Position numbers and translations under genes: made by a program
Part shown: positions 49,144-57,879 of the stretch, in pieces
Position numbering within the stretch: position 1 is the stretch's first letter
Layout of the letters: each line of letters starts with the position of its first letter
Notes under the pieces: generated by a model
What the model was told of the DNA's origin: nothing
The model's input: only the letters and a program-made list of their open reading frames with translations
Database searches by the model: none
Assembly (NCBI GenBank): GCA_026708085.1
Contig: JAPOVP010000007.1
Span: 1-64,000, forward strand
DNA length: 64,000 bases
Reading direction: 5' to 3'
Origin: Caldilineaceae bacterium
GTDB lineage: Bacteria; Chloroflexota; Anaerolineae; Caldilineales; Caldilineaceae

Positions 49144-50568
49144 ATGGCCCGCCCCAACATCCTCCTCTTCCTCACCGACGACCATGGCCAGTGGGCCAAT
49201 GGATGCTACGGCAACAGCGAACTCCAAACGCCCAACCTGGACCGCCTCGCAACTGAGGGCGCCCGCTTCGCCGACGCCTTCACCCCCTGCCCCGTCTGCT
49301 CCCCGGCGCGGGCCTGCCTCATGACCGGGCGCACACCCTCGCAGGTCGGCATCCACGACTGGCTCCAGGAGGCCGAACCGGTCATCGGCGACCATGACTG
49401 GCTGGCCGGCGAAGAGACGCTGCCGCAGCTCCTCTCCCGCGCTGGCTACCACTGCGGGCTCTCAGGCAAATGGCACATGGGCCGTTCCCACCGCACGCCC
49501 CCCGGCTTCGACTGGGCCTTCGGCCTCCCCCGCTGGCAGGGTGCCCACAACGGCGCCTATACCTATCACCTCAACGGCGAACCGGTGGAACTGACGGGAA
49601 ACAAGAGCACACTAATCACCGATCACGCGCTCCAACTTCTAGACAACGCGCCCTCGGATCAGCCCTTCTTCCTTAAGGTAGGCTACATCGCGACCCATTC
49701 GCCCTATCAGGCCGAAACCCATGACCCGGAACTGACCGCCCAGTTCAAAGACGCCGCCTTCACCGACATCCCCCCTTACCACCCCCATCCCTGGCAGCGC
49801 AACGAGGGCCTCGCCGGCGGCTTCCAACCCACCGACCAGCAGATTCGCACCCGCTATGTCGGCTACTACACCGCCGTAACCGAAATCGACCGCGAGGTAG
49901 GCCGCCTCTTGGACCGGCTGGAACAGGACGGCACCCTCGACAACACCATAGTCATCTACACATCCGACCACGGCTGTTCTGTAGGCCAGAACGGCTTCTG
50001 GGGCAAAGGCAACAGCACACGCCCCCTGAACATGTACGAGATCTCAACCCGCGTCCCCCTCATGGTCCGCGCCCCGAGCCTGGTTCAGCCCGGCCAGGTC
50101 AACCAGCGCTGCGTCGATCACTACGACACTTTCAGCACCATCTGTGACTGGGCCGGCATAGAGCTTGACGAGCGCCGCAACTACGCCGGCGCCAGCTACG
50201 CCCATCTGCTAGACGGCAGCGGCCGTAACACTTGGGACGACACCCGCTACGGCGAGTACGGCGACCTGCGCATGATTCGCACTCGCGAGCACAAATTCGT
50301 CAAACGCTATCCCGACGGCCCCCACGACCTCTTCGAACTTGAATCGGATCCAGGTGAACAACTCAACCGCGCCGGCTGGGACGAATTTGCCGCGTTGCAG
50401 GACGAGCTGGAACAGCAGATGGAAGATTGGTACAGCCGCCATGAGGACTCTCACAGCACCGGCCTGCGCATAAAGTTTCAACGCACCCACAACCGCAACG
50501 AGGCTTGGCGCGACGGCTTCCGCGAGCGGCGCGGGCTGCAGGTATATGAGAAGTGGCAGGATGCTTGA
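49144..50568 (+). CDS. Sulfatase
   Basis: This 474-residue type I sulfatase has NILLFLTDDHGQW with the metal-binding Asp12-Asp13. The formylglycine site is CSPARACLMTGR, where Cys52 begins C-x-P-x-R, and GLSGKWHMG follows. The C-terminal half has YTSDHGCSVGQNGFWGKG. The cysteine must be oxidised by a formylglycine-generating enzyme that is not in this window. There is no signal peptide, so it is probably cytoplasmic and acts on imported sulfated sugars or related esters. Confidence 0.88.
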   Translation: MARPNILLFLTDDHGQWANGCYGNSELQTPNLDRLATEGARFADAFTPCPVCSPARACLMTGRTPSQVGIHDWLQEAEPVIGDHDWLAGEETLPQLLSRAGYHCGLSGKWHMGRSHRTPPGFDWAFGLPRWQGAHNGAYTYHLNGEPVELTGNKSTLITDHALQLLDNAPSDQPFFLKVGYIATHSPYQAETHDPELTAQFKDAAFTDIPPYHPHPWQRNEGLAGGFQPTDQQIRTRYVGYYTAVTEIDREVGRLLDRLEQDGTLDNTIVIYTSDHGCSVGQNGFWGKGNSTRPLNMYEISTRVPLMVRAPSLVQPGQVNQRCVDHYDTFSTICDWAGIELDERRNYAGASYAHLLDGSGRNTWDDTRYGEYGDLRMIRTREHKFVKRYPDGPHDLFELESDPGEQLNRAGWDEFAALQDELEQQMEDWYSRHEDSHSTGLRIKFQRTHNRNEAWRDGFRERRGLQVYEKWQDA

Positions 50569-50661
50569 ATCAGAGAAGAAGAATAGCGATCTGGGCGAAC
50601 GCCCTCCTCGCTACTGGGACCCCATACTTCTGCAATGAAAGCACGCCTGTGTTGACCGCTC

Positions 50662-51138
50662 TTAAAGGCCGTGCCAATTGCCGCCCTTGAACCAGTTCAG
50701 AAAAACCTCTCGATCTTCCTCATCTGCAATTGCCTCGCCGGCAGCCTGCGCTTGCTCTCTGGTTTCTCGCGCTGCCGCCGTATCCCCACCGGCCGCGTAC
50801 GCCCTGGCCAGGGAGTCATAGGCAAAAGCCTTGTCCCAATCTTCCACCGCATCGGGATTGCCTTCTATCAGCCCGAGACAGCGCCGGGCATGACGCAGCG
50901 CAGCCTCGCCCAATCCTGCCGCCGCATACACGCTCGCCACCGCAAACTCGCCGCGAGCATGATTGGCTACCGTGCCCACCTGCATCCAGTGATAGCAGCT
51001 GGCGTGCACCGCATGGATGTAAGGCTCGCACGAATCAGGCGTGATCAGCCCGGCATCCAGTGCGTCCATCGTGCTGTTGTTCAGATCGATTCCAAACCAG
51101 CGGTGGGCTTTGGCAACTTCAAAGGGGGCTTCCGCCAT
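50662..51138 (-). CDS. Conserved hypothetical protein, alpha-helical repeat type
   Basis: This 158-residue protein starts MAEAPFEVAKAHRWFGIDLN and has two TPR-like helix pairs: EFAVASVYAAAGLGEAALRH and AFAYDSLARAYAAGGDTAAA. Its end is aromatic (REVFLNWFKGGNWHGL). I know no assigned function. It is convergent with the sulfatase and lies downstream of a methyltransferase gene on the same strand. Confidence 0.7.
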   Translation of the reverse strand: MAEAPFEVAKAHRWFGIDLNNSTMDALDAGLITPDSCEPYIHAVHASCYHWMQVGTVANHARGEFAVASVYAAAGLGEAALRHARRCLGLIEGNPDAVEDWDKAFAYDSLARAYAAGGDTAAARETREQAQAAGEAIADEEDREVFLNWFKGGNWHGL

Positions 51139-51285
51139 TGTTCTTTCGCTCCAGACAGTTTTGGTCCCGCCCGCCAAACGGACAGAACATTGTAAGTTGG
51201 CGGCAGGTCACCGCCTGTGAAAGAATAGGTCAGACACTTTCCATGCTGCATCTGCGTCCTTTCGCTATGTCCCGCGACTCTGAGA

Positions 51286-51936
51286 CTAGACGATTCCCAG
51301 CAAGCAGGCATAGTTTTGGGACGCCGTCGGCGCCTCGATCTCCTCCTCCCACAAATGCAGATTGCGCGTGTCGGAAAAGCCAGCCTCCTGGAGCAGCTCC
51401 AAATGACGGCCAATAGGGAACCGGCCCGGTTCAAACGGCAGACGCGTCCCGTCCGGCTTTACAAAATCACCGTTAAGCAGAATCCTACCCTCTGGAAGCG
51501 CCGCCGCGCAGGCCCGATAGACATGCAAGGTCTGCGCCTGACCCCCCAGATCGTGCAGCGCCCAGGTTGATACGATCGCCGCCGGCGGACCCGCCAGGTC
51601 GCTGCCCCAACCGTCGCCCAGCAGGTCAGCCTGCTGAAACTGTACGCGATCGCCAAACCGTGCCAGACGCGTAGCCGCCTGCGTCAGCATCGGCTGCGAA
51701 AAGTCGACGCCTTCATACGAGATCCGCGGCATCCGCTCAAGCAGATACTCCGCCAGATAGGCAGGCCCGATTCCCAGTTCGACGACATGACCGTCGGCCG
51801 GCACCGCGCTCTCTAGTTGCTGGAGAATCGTCTCGAACAGATGCAGTCGCTCCGGCGTCGGTATGAACCGCCGCGCCCAATCCTCGGCGTACGCCGCCTC
51901 GTGAAACTCATGCGTCGCGCCAACTACCTCAGACAT
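51286..51936 (-). CDS. Class I SAM-dependent methyltransferase
   Basis: This 216-residue enzyme has motif I GHVVELGIGPAYLAEYLL, a strand-2 acidic end YEGVDFSQPML, VQFQQADLLGDGWG, and the motif IV region AIVSTWALHDL. GGAAG precedes the ATG at 51936. The substrate is unknown. It lies about 150 bp before the helical-repeat gene at 50662 and may be co-transcribed with it. Confidence 0.8.
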   Translation of the reverse strand: MSEVVGATHEFHEAAYAEDWARRFIPTPERLHLFETILQQLESAVPADGHVVELGIGPAYLAEYLLERMPRISYEGVDFSQPMLTQAATRLARFGDRVQFQQADLLGDGWGSDLAGPPAAIVSTWALHDLGGQAQTLHVYRACAAALPEGRILLNGDFVKPDGTRLPFEPGRFPIGRHLELLQEAGFSDTRNLHLWEEEIEAPTASQNYACLLGIV

Positions 51937-52095
51937 CGCTCTTCCTTCCTTACTCTGAATCAAGAGATGGACCATAACCTGCCGCCTGACCGACCCGCGG
52001 CAGCATCAACTGTCCCGTTCACATAACCACACAAATCGCAGTTCAGACAAATGAATTCGTGCCTGAAAACTGAGAAGATCCCCCTGAAATAGCGA

Positions 52096-52122
52096 GGAGC
52101 CGGACGTCATTGTCCCGGCTCC
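52096..52122. repeat. Hairpin downstream of htrA
   Basis: GGAGCCGG/CCGGCTCC, an 8-bp stem around an 11-nt loop, has no adjacent T-run on either strand. It lies about 90 bp past the htrA stop. Confidence 0.55.
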
Positions 52123-52173
52123 CCAACTACATATATTGGAGGAAGCATATGTCATCTGAAAGAGATGGCGGCA

Positions 52174-52199
52174 CGCGCCCCTGGCAAAGCAGGGGCGCG
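52174..52199. terminator. Strong hairpin just after htrA stop
   Basis: CGCGCCCCTG/CAGGGGCGCG is a perfect 10-bp stem with a 6-nt loop, 14 bp past the htrA stop on the minus strand. There is no U-tract, so it may protect the 3' end or pause RNA polymerase rather than terminate by itself. Confidence 0.5.
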
Positions 52200-52213
52200 C
52201 TCAACCCCACTAC

Positions 52214-53617
52214 TCAATTGCCGCTGTCCACTTCCAGGCTCAGTACTTCGCCGCTCAACGCGTCTACCAAGACTGTCGCCGTCTCCTCTTCACCTGCAAG
52301 CGTTACGATCCATACCCGCATACCCCCGCGGATTCCACTCCGAGCCGAGCTTCTCCGGATCGGTCCTATCTCGTCTGACACCTCGTCAACCGCGATCCCA
52401 ATCGCTTCCCCACTGCTGATCACCTGCGGAGCAGCCTCACCACTCGCTTGCACGGGCGGCCGCGCATCCAACTCCACCTCAAATGTGCGGCTTCTCCGCC
52501 CGCGCAGGACCTCGATCTCCACTACCTCACCCGGCGACTTCTGCATCACAAGGTAGCTGATCACGTCCTCGAAACTCCGTACCTCTGCCCCGTCAATCCG
52601 GACGATGATGTCCCCGTTCCGCAGACCCGCCTCTGCAGATGGACCCCCCCGCAGCACTTGGCCTACAAGTACGCCAAGAACATTCGGGTTCAGGTCGGCT
52701 TCCCGCGCCACAGGCGCTGAAATCGTTCTGCCGGAAATGCCGAGAAACGGATAGACAAACTCCCCTTCCTCGATTAGAGCCGGTATGACCCGCTCCGCCA
52801 CTAGAATTGGAATCGCGAAGCCAACACCTGAGTTGACTCCGGTGCCGAAGGGTGTGCGCTCATCCGTACGAATCGCGAAGTTGATTCCCACGACCCTGCC
52901 GCTCAGGTCCAGAAGCGGCCCTCCTGAATTGCCGGGATTAATGGCAGCGTCTGTCTGAATCACCTCGGGCAGCGAATAACGACCCGCGAGGCCCGGAGCC
53001 CCGACAGGCATGCTGCGACCCAGCGCACTGACGATACCCAGGGTCATCGAATTATCAAGGCCGAACGGGCTCCCCAATGCAATCGTGTAGTGGCCCACTT
53101 TGGGCAACGCCGGCGCTCTCTCCAGAGGGAGCAGAACCATCCCTTCGGGCGCCTCTACCTTCAGCACGGCGAGGTCCGACTGCGAATCGTCAGCGACCAG
53201 CTCGGCCTCTGCCCACCTTCCATTGCTGAAGCTGACTAATATGTCGGCAGCGTCTTCAACGACGTGGCTGTTGGTCACGATGTGTCCCTCTTCATCCCAG
53301 ACCCAGCCGCTGCCTTGCCCCCACATTCTTTGGGTGGGATCCTGCGCACGCGGCCCTGATCGCCGCGCCTGAATGCTGACGACCGACTGGGTTGCTCCTT
53401 CATAGATGCTGGACAGCAGCGTCTGGTCGGGGTGATCAGGTCCCTCTTCCTGCGTAATGTAAGTGTACTCTTGCGGTCGGTACTGCGGCGTCGTGGCATC
53501 AACTGTCGCCGGCGTGATCTCTATCCTGCCTATACCGGCCAGTCCAATTACGAACGCCATGGTCAAAATACCAACCACGATCAGAAACGTTCGTAGACTC
53601 ACGGTCTTCGGTTGCAC
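52214..53617 (-). CDS. HtrA/DegP-like serine protease with PDZ and C-terminal PepSY-like domain
   Basis: This 467-residue protein has an N-terminal membrane anchor (LRTFLIVVGILTMAFVIGLA) and a trypsin-like domain with His118 (TNSHVVED), Asp148 (SQSDLAVLKV) and Ser231 (NPGNSGGPLLD). A PDZ domain follows (about 300-385, GPSAEAGLRNGDIIVRIDG). The last 65 residues (ISSGEAIGIAVDEVS, then TATVLVDALSGEVLSLEVD) resemble PepSY, an unusual addition. I start at the GTG at 53617 because GGAAG lies 7 bp before it. It probably degrades or refolds damaged envelope proteins and is encoded behind a two-component system likely to control it. Confidence 0.87.
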   Translation of the reverse strand: MQPKTVSLRTFLIVVGILTMAFVIGLAGIGRIEITPATVDATTPQYRPQEYTYITQEEGPDHPDQTLLSSIYEGATQSVVSIQARRSGPRAQDPTQRMWGQGSGWVWDEEGHIVTNSHVVEDAADILVSFSNGRWAEAELVADDSQSDLAVLKVEAPEGMVLLPLERAPALPKVGHYTIALGSPFGLDNSMTLGIVSALGRSMPVGAPGLAGRYSLPEVIQTDAAINPGNSGGPLLDLSGRVVGINFAIRTDERTPFGTGVNSGVGFAIPILVAERVIPALIEEGEFVYPFLGISGRTISAPVAREADLNPNVLGVLVGQVLRGGPSAEAGLRNGDIIVRIDGAEVRSFEDVISYLVMQKSPGEVVEIEVLRGRRSRTFEVELDARPPVQASGEAAPQVISSGEAIGIAVDEVSDEIGPIRRSSARSGIRGGMRVWIVTLAGEEETATVLVDALSGEVLSLEVDSGN

Positions 53618-53759
53618 TTGAATTCTTCCTTTATCTACAACACATCTTCCCCAATAGTTCAGAGAAAATGTTCTGCATCGACACTTCTTTGCCCACATAG
53701 CATAGCAGGACGCGCAAAGGGAGTCCTTATAGGAATCCTATGGCAACTTTAATGCAACC

Positions 53760-55223
53760 TTAAATGCTGTGACCAGTTTTGGAAGATTTTTCTGCTTGGG
53801 CCGCTATATCAGATGTTTGGGGACTCTCCATCGGCAGCGAAAGCACAAATCTCGCCCCCGTGCCCGCAGCGCGATGATGGGCCGTCAACCTGCCGCCCTG
53901 CGCCTCGGCCAGCCTCCGCGACAGCGCCAAACCAATACCCATCCCTTCCCGTACCCGCTCCTGCCGCGGAGAACGATAGAGAAAGTCGAAGATGCGCTCA
54001 AATTCGGAAGGATCGATGCCTGGCCCTGAATCTTCAAAAGTCAGTACGACCAGTCCCGTCTCTGTCCCAACTTCAATCTGGATCTGCCCGCCGTTCGGCG
54101 TGTACTTGATTGCGTTGTCCAACAGGTTGCCGATTATCTGGCTCAAGCGCATCGGGTCCGCAGCCGCCCGCGTCGCCTCCGGCGGAAACTGCGTGACGAG
54201 TTCAATCTCTTTCTCCCTGATGCGCTGGCCGTAACGGCGGCACTCTTCCAAAACCAGCTCTCCAACATCGGTAGGAACGATGTCAAGCGCAAGATTCTGA
54301 ATTTCATTCCGCGCCAGTAAGGCCAGATCGTCCAACAGACGGCGCAACTGATCAACCTGATCGTCAATGCCTGATGAGAGCTCGACCACCAGCTCCGAAT
54401 CTTTGCCGTTCTGTCCCAGAACCTGTGCGGCCGCCTTAATCGCCCCCAGTGGCCTCCCCAACTCATGCACCACCGAGCTCAGCAATCGTCTCCTCCCCTG
54501 CTCAAGCTCATACAACCGCTCCGACATCTCGTTGAATGTACGCGCCAGAGTTCGAACTTCGGCCGGCCCTTCCTCCTCCACGCGTTTTGGAGGAGCATCG
54601 AAATTAACCGCGCGGCTGGCTGCTGTCAACCTCTCAAGTGGCTTATTGAGTGAACGGCTGAGGACAAAACTGAGAAGCACCGACACCAGCAGGCCCGCGC
54701 TCACCGCCCCCCATACGGTCCACCGCAGAACTGCCAGGCGGTTTGTCACATCCGTCAGCTGCTGTGACAGATGCACCGCGCCCACAACCTCCTGGTCCTC
54801 GTTGCGCACCGGCACGGCCACGTCCGCGTTACCCATGCTCACTTGCCTTGCGATCTCACCTGCCAGAGCCTTCTGCAACAGCTCAGGGTCTGGCGGCCGT
54901 ATCGGCACCTCTGTCGATGCCGTGGCCAGACCCGGTCTGACCACAATGTTCCCGTTCCGGTCCACCAGATAGAAAAGAGTGGGTATCCGTACTCGCAGCC
55001 GGGCGAACAACGAGCTTGCCTGCTCCGGATCCTCCTGCGCCGCCAGTTCAGCCTGATAAAGCCGCGAGATAAGTTCTCCCTGTCCGGCCAGCTCCGCCGT
55101 CGCTTCATCCAACACAAAACGGGCCTCAATCAGATAGAAGAGTAGAAAGCTGAGCAAGGGAACAATGACAAGCAGAGGAAGAAGATGGCTGATCGTCAAC
55201 CGGCTGCGCAGGCTACGCCACAT
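53760..55223 (-). CDS. Sensor histidine kinase
   Basis: This 487-residue kinase has two membrane segments (about 12-32 and 166-188) enclosing an extracytoplasmic sensor domain of about 130 residues, then a HAMP domain (about 190-245). The HisKA domain has His253 in SSVVHELGRPLGAIKAAAQV; the canonical H-E-L-R-T-P box is changed to H-E-L-G-R-P. The catalytic domain has an N-box (IIGNLLDNAIKYTPNGG), a G1 box (DSGPGID) and G2 GMGIGLALSRR. It overlaps the response regulator gene by 11 bp. The sensor signal is unknown; envelope stress is suggested by the HtrA gene downstream. Confidence 0.88.
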   Translation of the reverse strand: MWRSLRSRLTISHLLPLLVIVPLLSFLLFYLIEARFVLDEATAELAGQGELISRLYQAELAAQEDPEQASSLFARLRVRIPTLFYLVDRNGNIVVRPGLATASTEVPIRPPDPELLQKALAGEIARQVSMGNADVAVPVRNEDQEVVGAVHLSQQLTDVTNRLAVLRWTVWGAVSAGLLVSVLLSFVLSRSLNKPLERLTAASRAVNFDAPPKRVEEEGPAEVRTLARTFNEMSERLYELEQGRRRLLSSVVHELGRPLGAIKAAAQVLGQNGKDSELVVELSSGIDDQVDQLRRLLDDLALLARNEIQNLALDIVPTDVGELVLEECRRYGQRIREKEIELVTQFPPEATRAAADPMRLSQIIGNLLDNAIKYTPNGGQIQIEVGTETGLVVLTFEDSGPGIDPSEFERIFDFLYRSPRQERVREGMGIGLALSRRLAEAQGGRLTAHHRAAGTGARFVLSLPMESPQTSDIAAQAEKSSKTGHSI

Positions 55224-55932
55224 CGGAGCTATCCTTCCCAGCAGGGGTCAATCGGTAACCCACGCCCCGAACTGTATGAATACGCCGCGGCCGGGCTGCG
55301 TCCTCTTCGATCTTCGTGCGCAGCCAGCGAACATGCACATATACCGTCTGCGATTCGCCAACCCAGTCCGTCCCCCACACATTCTTCAAAATGTCATCAA
55401 GGGGAACAACCTCACCCGCCCGGCTCGCCAGATAAGCGAGCAGTTGAAACTCCCTCGGCGTGAGCTCTACAGTTTTTCCCCCCAAAGTGACCTGATGTGC
55501 CGACCTGTCCAACTCCAGATCGCCAACAATCAGATTGGACAGGTCGACCCCGCTGCTGGGCTCCCCCCTCGCCGCGGCACGCCGCAATACGGCCCTCACC
55601 CTGGCCAGCAACACGTCGATATCAAACGGCTTCGTCACATAGTCGTCCGCGCCCAGTTCCAAGCCGACGATTTCATCCAACTCCCGCCGCCGCGCCGTCA
55701 CAAAAATAATTGGAGCGTCGAACGACTGCCTGAGCGCACGCAAAGTTTCCAACCCGTCTATTCCCGGCAGCCCAATGTCCAGCAGCACCAGCTGTGGTTC
55801 CACTTCGCGAGCCTTAGCCAGCGCCTCCTCTCCACTGCCGGCCGTTTCCGTACTGTAACCGGCATCCCGCAATCCGATCGAGACACTGCGCCGCATCAAC
55901 CGATCATCATCCACCACGAGGATAGTCGTCAT
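55213..55932 (-). CDS. OmpR/PhoB-type response regulator
   Basis: This 239-residue protein has a receiver domain (residues 1-120) with the acidic triad VVDDD, phospho-acceptor Asp52 (VLLDIGLPGIDG), Thr in FVTAR and Lys in VTKPFD. A winged-helix DNA-binding domain covers about 135-230 (ELTPREFQLLAYLASRAGEV, VYVHVRWLRTKIEED, VRGVGYRL). It is the first gene of the minus-strand set regulator, kinase, HtrA, and may control its own operon. Confidence 0.9.
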   Translation of the reverse strand: MTTILVVDDDRLMRRSVSIGLRDAGYSTETAGSGEEALAKAREVEPQLVLLDIGLPGIDGLETLRALRQSFDAPIIFVTARRRELDEIVGLELGADDYVTKPFDIDVLLARVRAVLRRAAARGEPSSGVDLSNLIVGDLELDRSAHQVTLGGKTVELTPREFQLLAYLASRAGEVVPLDDILKNVWGTDWVGESQTVYVHVRWLRTKIEEDAARPRRIHTVRGVGYRLTPAGKDSSDVA

Positions 55933-56008
55933 AGACAGTTTCAGTAGATCAATCTACCCGTAAAGAAATCGACCACGAGAGGGAGCGCTTCCTCCTTCTC
56001 TCCACCGG

Positions 56009-56485
56009 TCAGCGTACGCCCACGCCGAACTCATACACCAATTGCCCACCCAGCCAGCCACTGAAGATAACGAGCCCAATTCCCAGAAGGAGTTGCGCAG
56101 TGAATCGCCACTTCCCTCCTCGTCCGGTAAGAAGATCCGTCTCCCAATCCCAGCCTTCACTCTCCGTTCTGTTCCGCCGCAACCATCGCAACCAGCCGCG
56201 GTAAATCAGGTCGCCGTAGAGAACGGCCAGGACCAGACCGCTGCCCGTATGCCAGTTGAGAAGCGGACGGTACGGTGCATCCGGTGGCAGGACCCCTTGC
56301 GAAACGATGCCGCTGACAATGGCAGCCAGCAAGGTCAGCCATCCTGGCAGGAGCAGCCCCCATCCTAGAATACGCAATTCAACCCGGGGCCAGCGGTGGA
56401 GGGTTCCCAGTAGGGCGAGGCTGCCGCAGATCAGCAACGCGATCGGGAAATGTACGACTGCCGCATGAATGAGCGAAGGTTTCAT
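56009..56485 (-). CDS. DUF2231-like four-helix membrane protein
   Basis: This 158-residue protein has four hydrophobic segments and histidines in the first and third (LIHAAVVHFPIALLICGSLA and LLNWHTGSGLVLAVLYGDLI), which could bind haem as in cytochrome b561-like DUF2231 proteins. I start at MKPSLIHAAV because the longer open frame upstream is not family-like. Its neighbourhood (MsrP/MsrQ, HtrA) would fit a respiratory or redox role; that is inference. Confidence 0.72.
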   Translation of the reverse strand: MKPSLIHAAVVHFPIALLICGSLALLGTLHRWPRVELRILGWGLLLPGWLTLLAAIVSGIVSQGVLPPDAPYRPLLNWHTGSGLVLAVLYGDLIYRGWLRWLRRNRTESEGWDWETDLLTGRGGKWRFTAQLLLGIGLVIFSGWLGGQLVYEFGVGVR

Positions 56486-56820
56486 TGTAGCCAGTGTAGG
56501 CGCGTTCTGACCTCTTTGAAGTAGCTGCGATTCCTGTTCCCGGATGATCGCTGATCTGCCCAAGTAGGCCGGATTATCTCGGACTTCGAAATCAGTAATT
56601 TTGTCTTCAAATTGGCCATCCTGCAACTCTGCGCCGGAGTCTCCATTGAACGACAAGGTGCAGGAGAGATTCTACCGTGTTTTTCGATTATCGATAACGA
56701 TCTGATAAGATTTGGGGCAATAGTTACATAATAAATGAGGGCTATACTGGAAGATGTAAGTAATTTCATGGGACCGAAACCAGCCTGGGCTGGCAAGCGC
56801 ATGGAGAAAGGATTAGAGAA
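56486..56820. promoter_or_regulatory. AT-rich divergent regulatory region with palindrome
   Basis: This 335-bp gap lies between the DUF2231 gene (minus) and msrP (plus). It becomes markedly AT-rich from 56680. TTATCGATAA at 56688-56697 is a perfect 10-bp palindrome and a possible operator. TATACT near 56743 could be a -10 box for msrP, without a good -35. GGAGAAAGGATTAGAGAA before 56821 supplies the ribosome-binding site. Confidence 0.4.
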
Positions 56821-57801
56821 ATGTCACGCATACATATTCCCAAGATCCCTTGGCAGGAAATTACGCCTGAAGAGGTCTTCCTGAATCGGCGCAAATTCAT
56901 GAAGGGCGCAGGACTGGCACTGGGCACGGCAGCTCTCGCTGCACGTTCCATGCCTGAAATGGAGGAGGTAGCCAGCGGGGCCGATTCCGATAGCGCCGAA
57001 TCCGAGGCGGCTCCAGCCGAGCTCGCTGCAACCGACGAGCTTGGCGACCCGTTCAACACCTTCGAGCAAATCACCAATTACAACAACTACTACGAGTTCT
57101 CAACCGACAAGCAGGCGGTCGCCCGTCTGGCCGAGGGCTACCCCACCTCCCCCTGGACCGTTGAGATCGGAGGGCTGGTCAACAACCCCGGCACCTACGA
57201 CGTTGACGACCTGAAGCAAATGTTCGATATCGAAGAGCGCGTCTACCGGCTGCGCTGCGTGGAAGCCTGGTCCATGGTCATCCCCTGGATGGGATTCCAG
57301 CTCTCCGACCTGCTTGAGGTCATCGAGCCGACGTCGGACGCGAAGTATGTGCGCATGGAAACGATCCTCGACATGGAGGGAATGCCCGGCCAGAGGAACA
57401 GCAGCTGGTACCAGTGGCCCTACGTCGAGGGCCTACGCATCGATGAAGCCATGAATCCGCTCGCGATTCTCGCCACCGGCCTCTATGGCAAAGACCTCCT
57501 GCCCCAGAACGGCGCACCGATCCGTCTCGTCGTCCCCTGGAAGTACGGCTTCAAAAGCGTAAAGTCGATCGTGAAACTCGATCTCGTCGCCGAGCAGCCG
57601 ACCTCACTCTGGATGGCCGCCGCCGGCCACGAGTACGGCTTCTATGCCAACGTCAACCCGGAAGTCAATCACCCGCGCTGGTCACAGGCCACAGAGCGCC
57701 GCATCGGCGAACGCGGCCGGCGTCCAACCCTGATGTTCAATGGGTATGAAGAACAGGTCGCCTATCTCTATGAGGGCATGGACCTGGTTGCAAACTACTA
57801 G
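56821..57801 (+). CDS. msrP: Protein-methionine-sulfoxide reductase catalytic subunit MsrP (YedY)
   Basis: This 326-residue molybdopterin enzyme repairs oxidised methionines in exported proteins. It has a twin-arginine export signal (LNRRKFMKGAGLALGTAALA) and the molybdenum-ligand cysteine in VYRLRCVEAWSMVIPW (Cys146). IPWMGFQLSDLL and LVVPWKYGFKSVKSIVK are cofactor-binding loops of the sulfite-oxidase-like family. MsrQ follows after 78 bp, which makes the assignment secure. The acidic, alanine-rich linker after the signal (EEVASGADSDSAESEAAPAE) is longer than in E. coli. AGGATTAGAGAA precedes the ATG. Confidence 0.92.
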   Translation: MSRIHIPKIPWQEITPEEVFLNRRKFMKGAGLALGTAALAARSMPEMEEVASGADSDSAESEAAPAELAATDELGDPFNTFEQITNYNNYYEFSTDKQAVARLAEGYPTSPWTVEIGGLVNNPGTYDVDDLKQMFDIEERVYRLRCVEAWSMVIPWMGFQLSDLLEVIEPTSDAKYVRMETILDMEGMPGQRNSSWYQWPYVEGLRIDEAMNPLAILATGLYGKDLLPQNGAPIRLVVPWKYGFKSVKSIVKLDLVAEQPTSLWMAAAGHEYGFYANVNPEVNHPRWSQATERRIGERGRRPTLMFNGYEEQVAYLYEGMDLVANY

Positions 57802-57879
57802 AGTACCGTCGAGTTTGAAATGGCCGGCGGTCAGTTCCCGACCGCTGGTCACCAGAGTTTGAAGTGTAGAAGGTGACGT

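Noticed and set aside
52110-52556. Plus-strand frame with a good ribosome-binding site antisense to htrA
   Set aside because: Most of it lies opposite the htrA PDZ/PepSY coding sequence and reads as low-complexity Ser/Pro/Arg, as expected for an antisense shadow.
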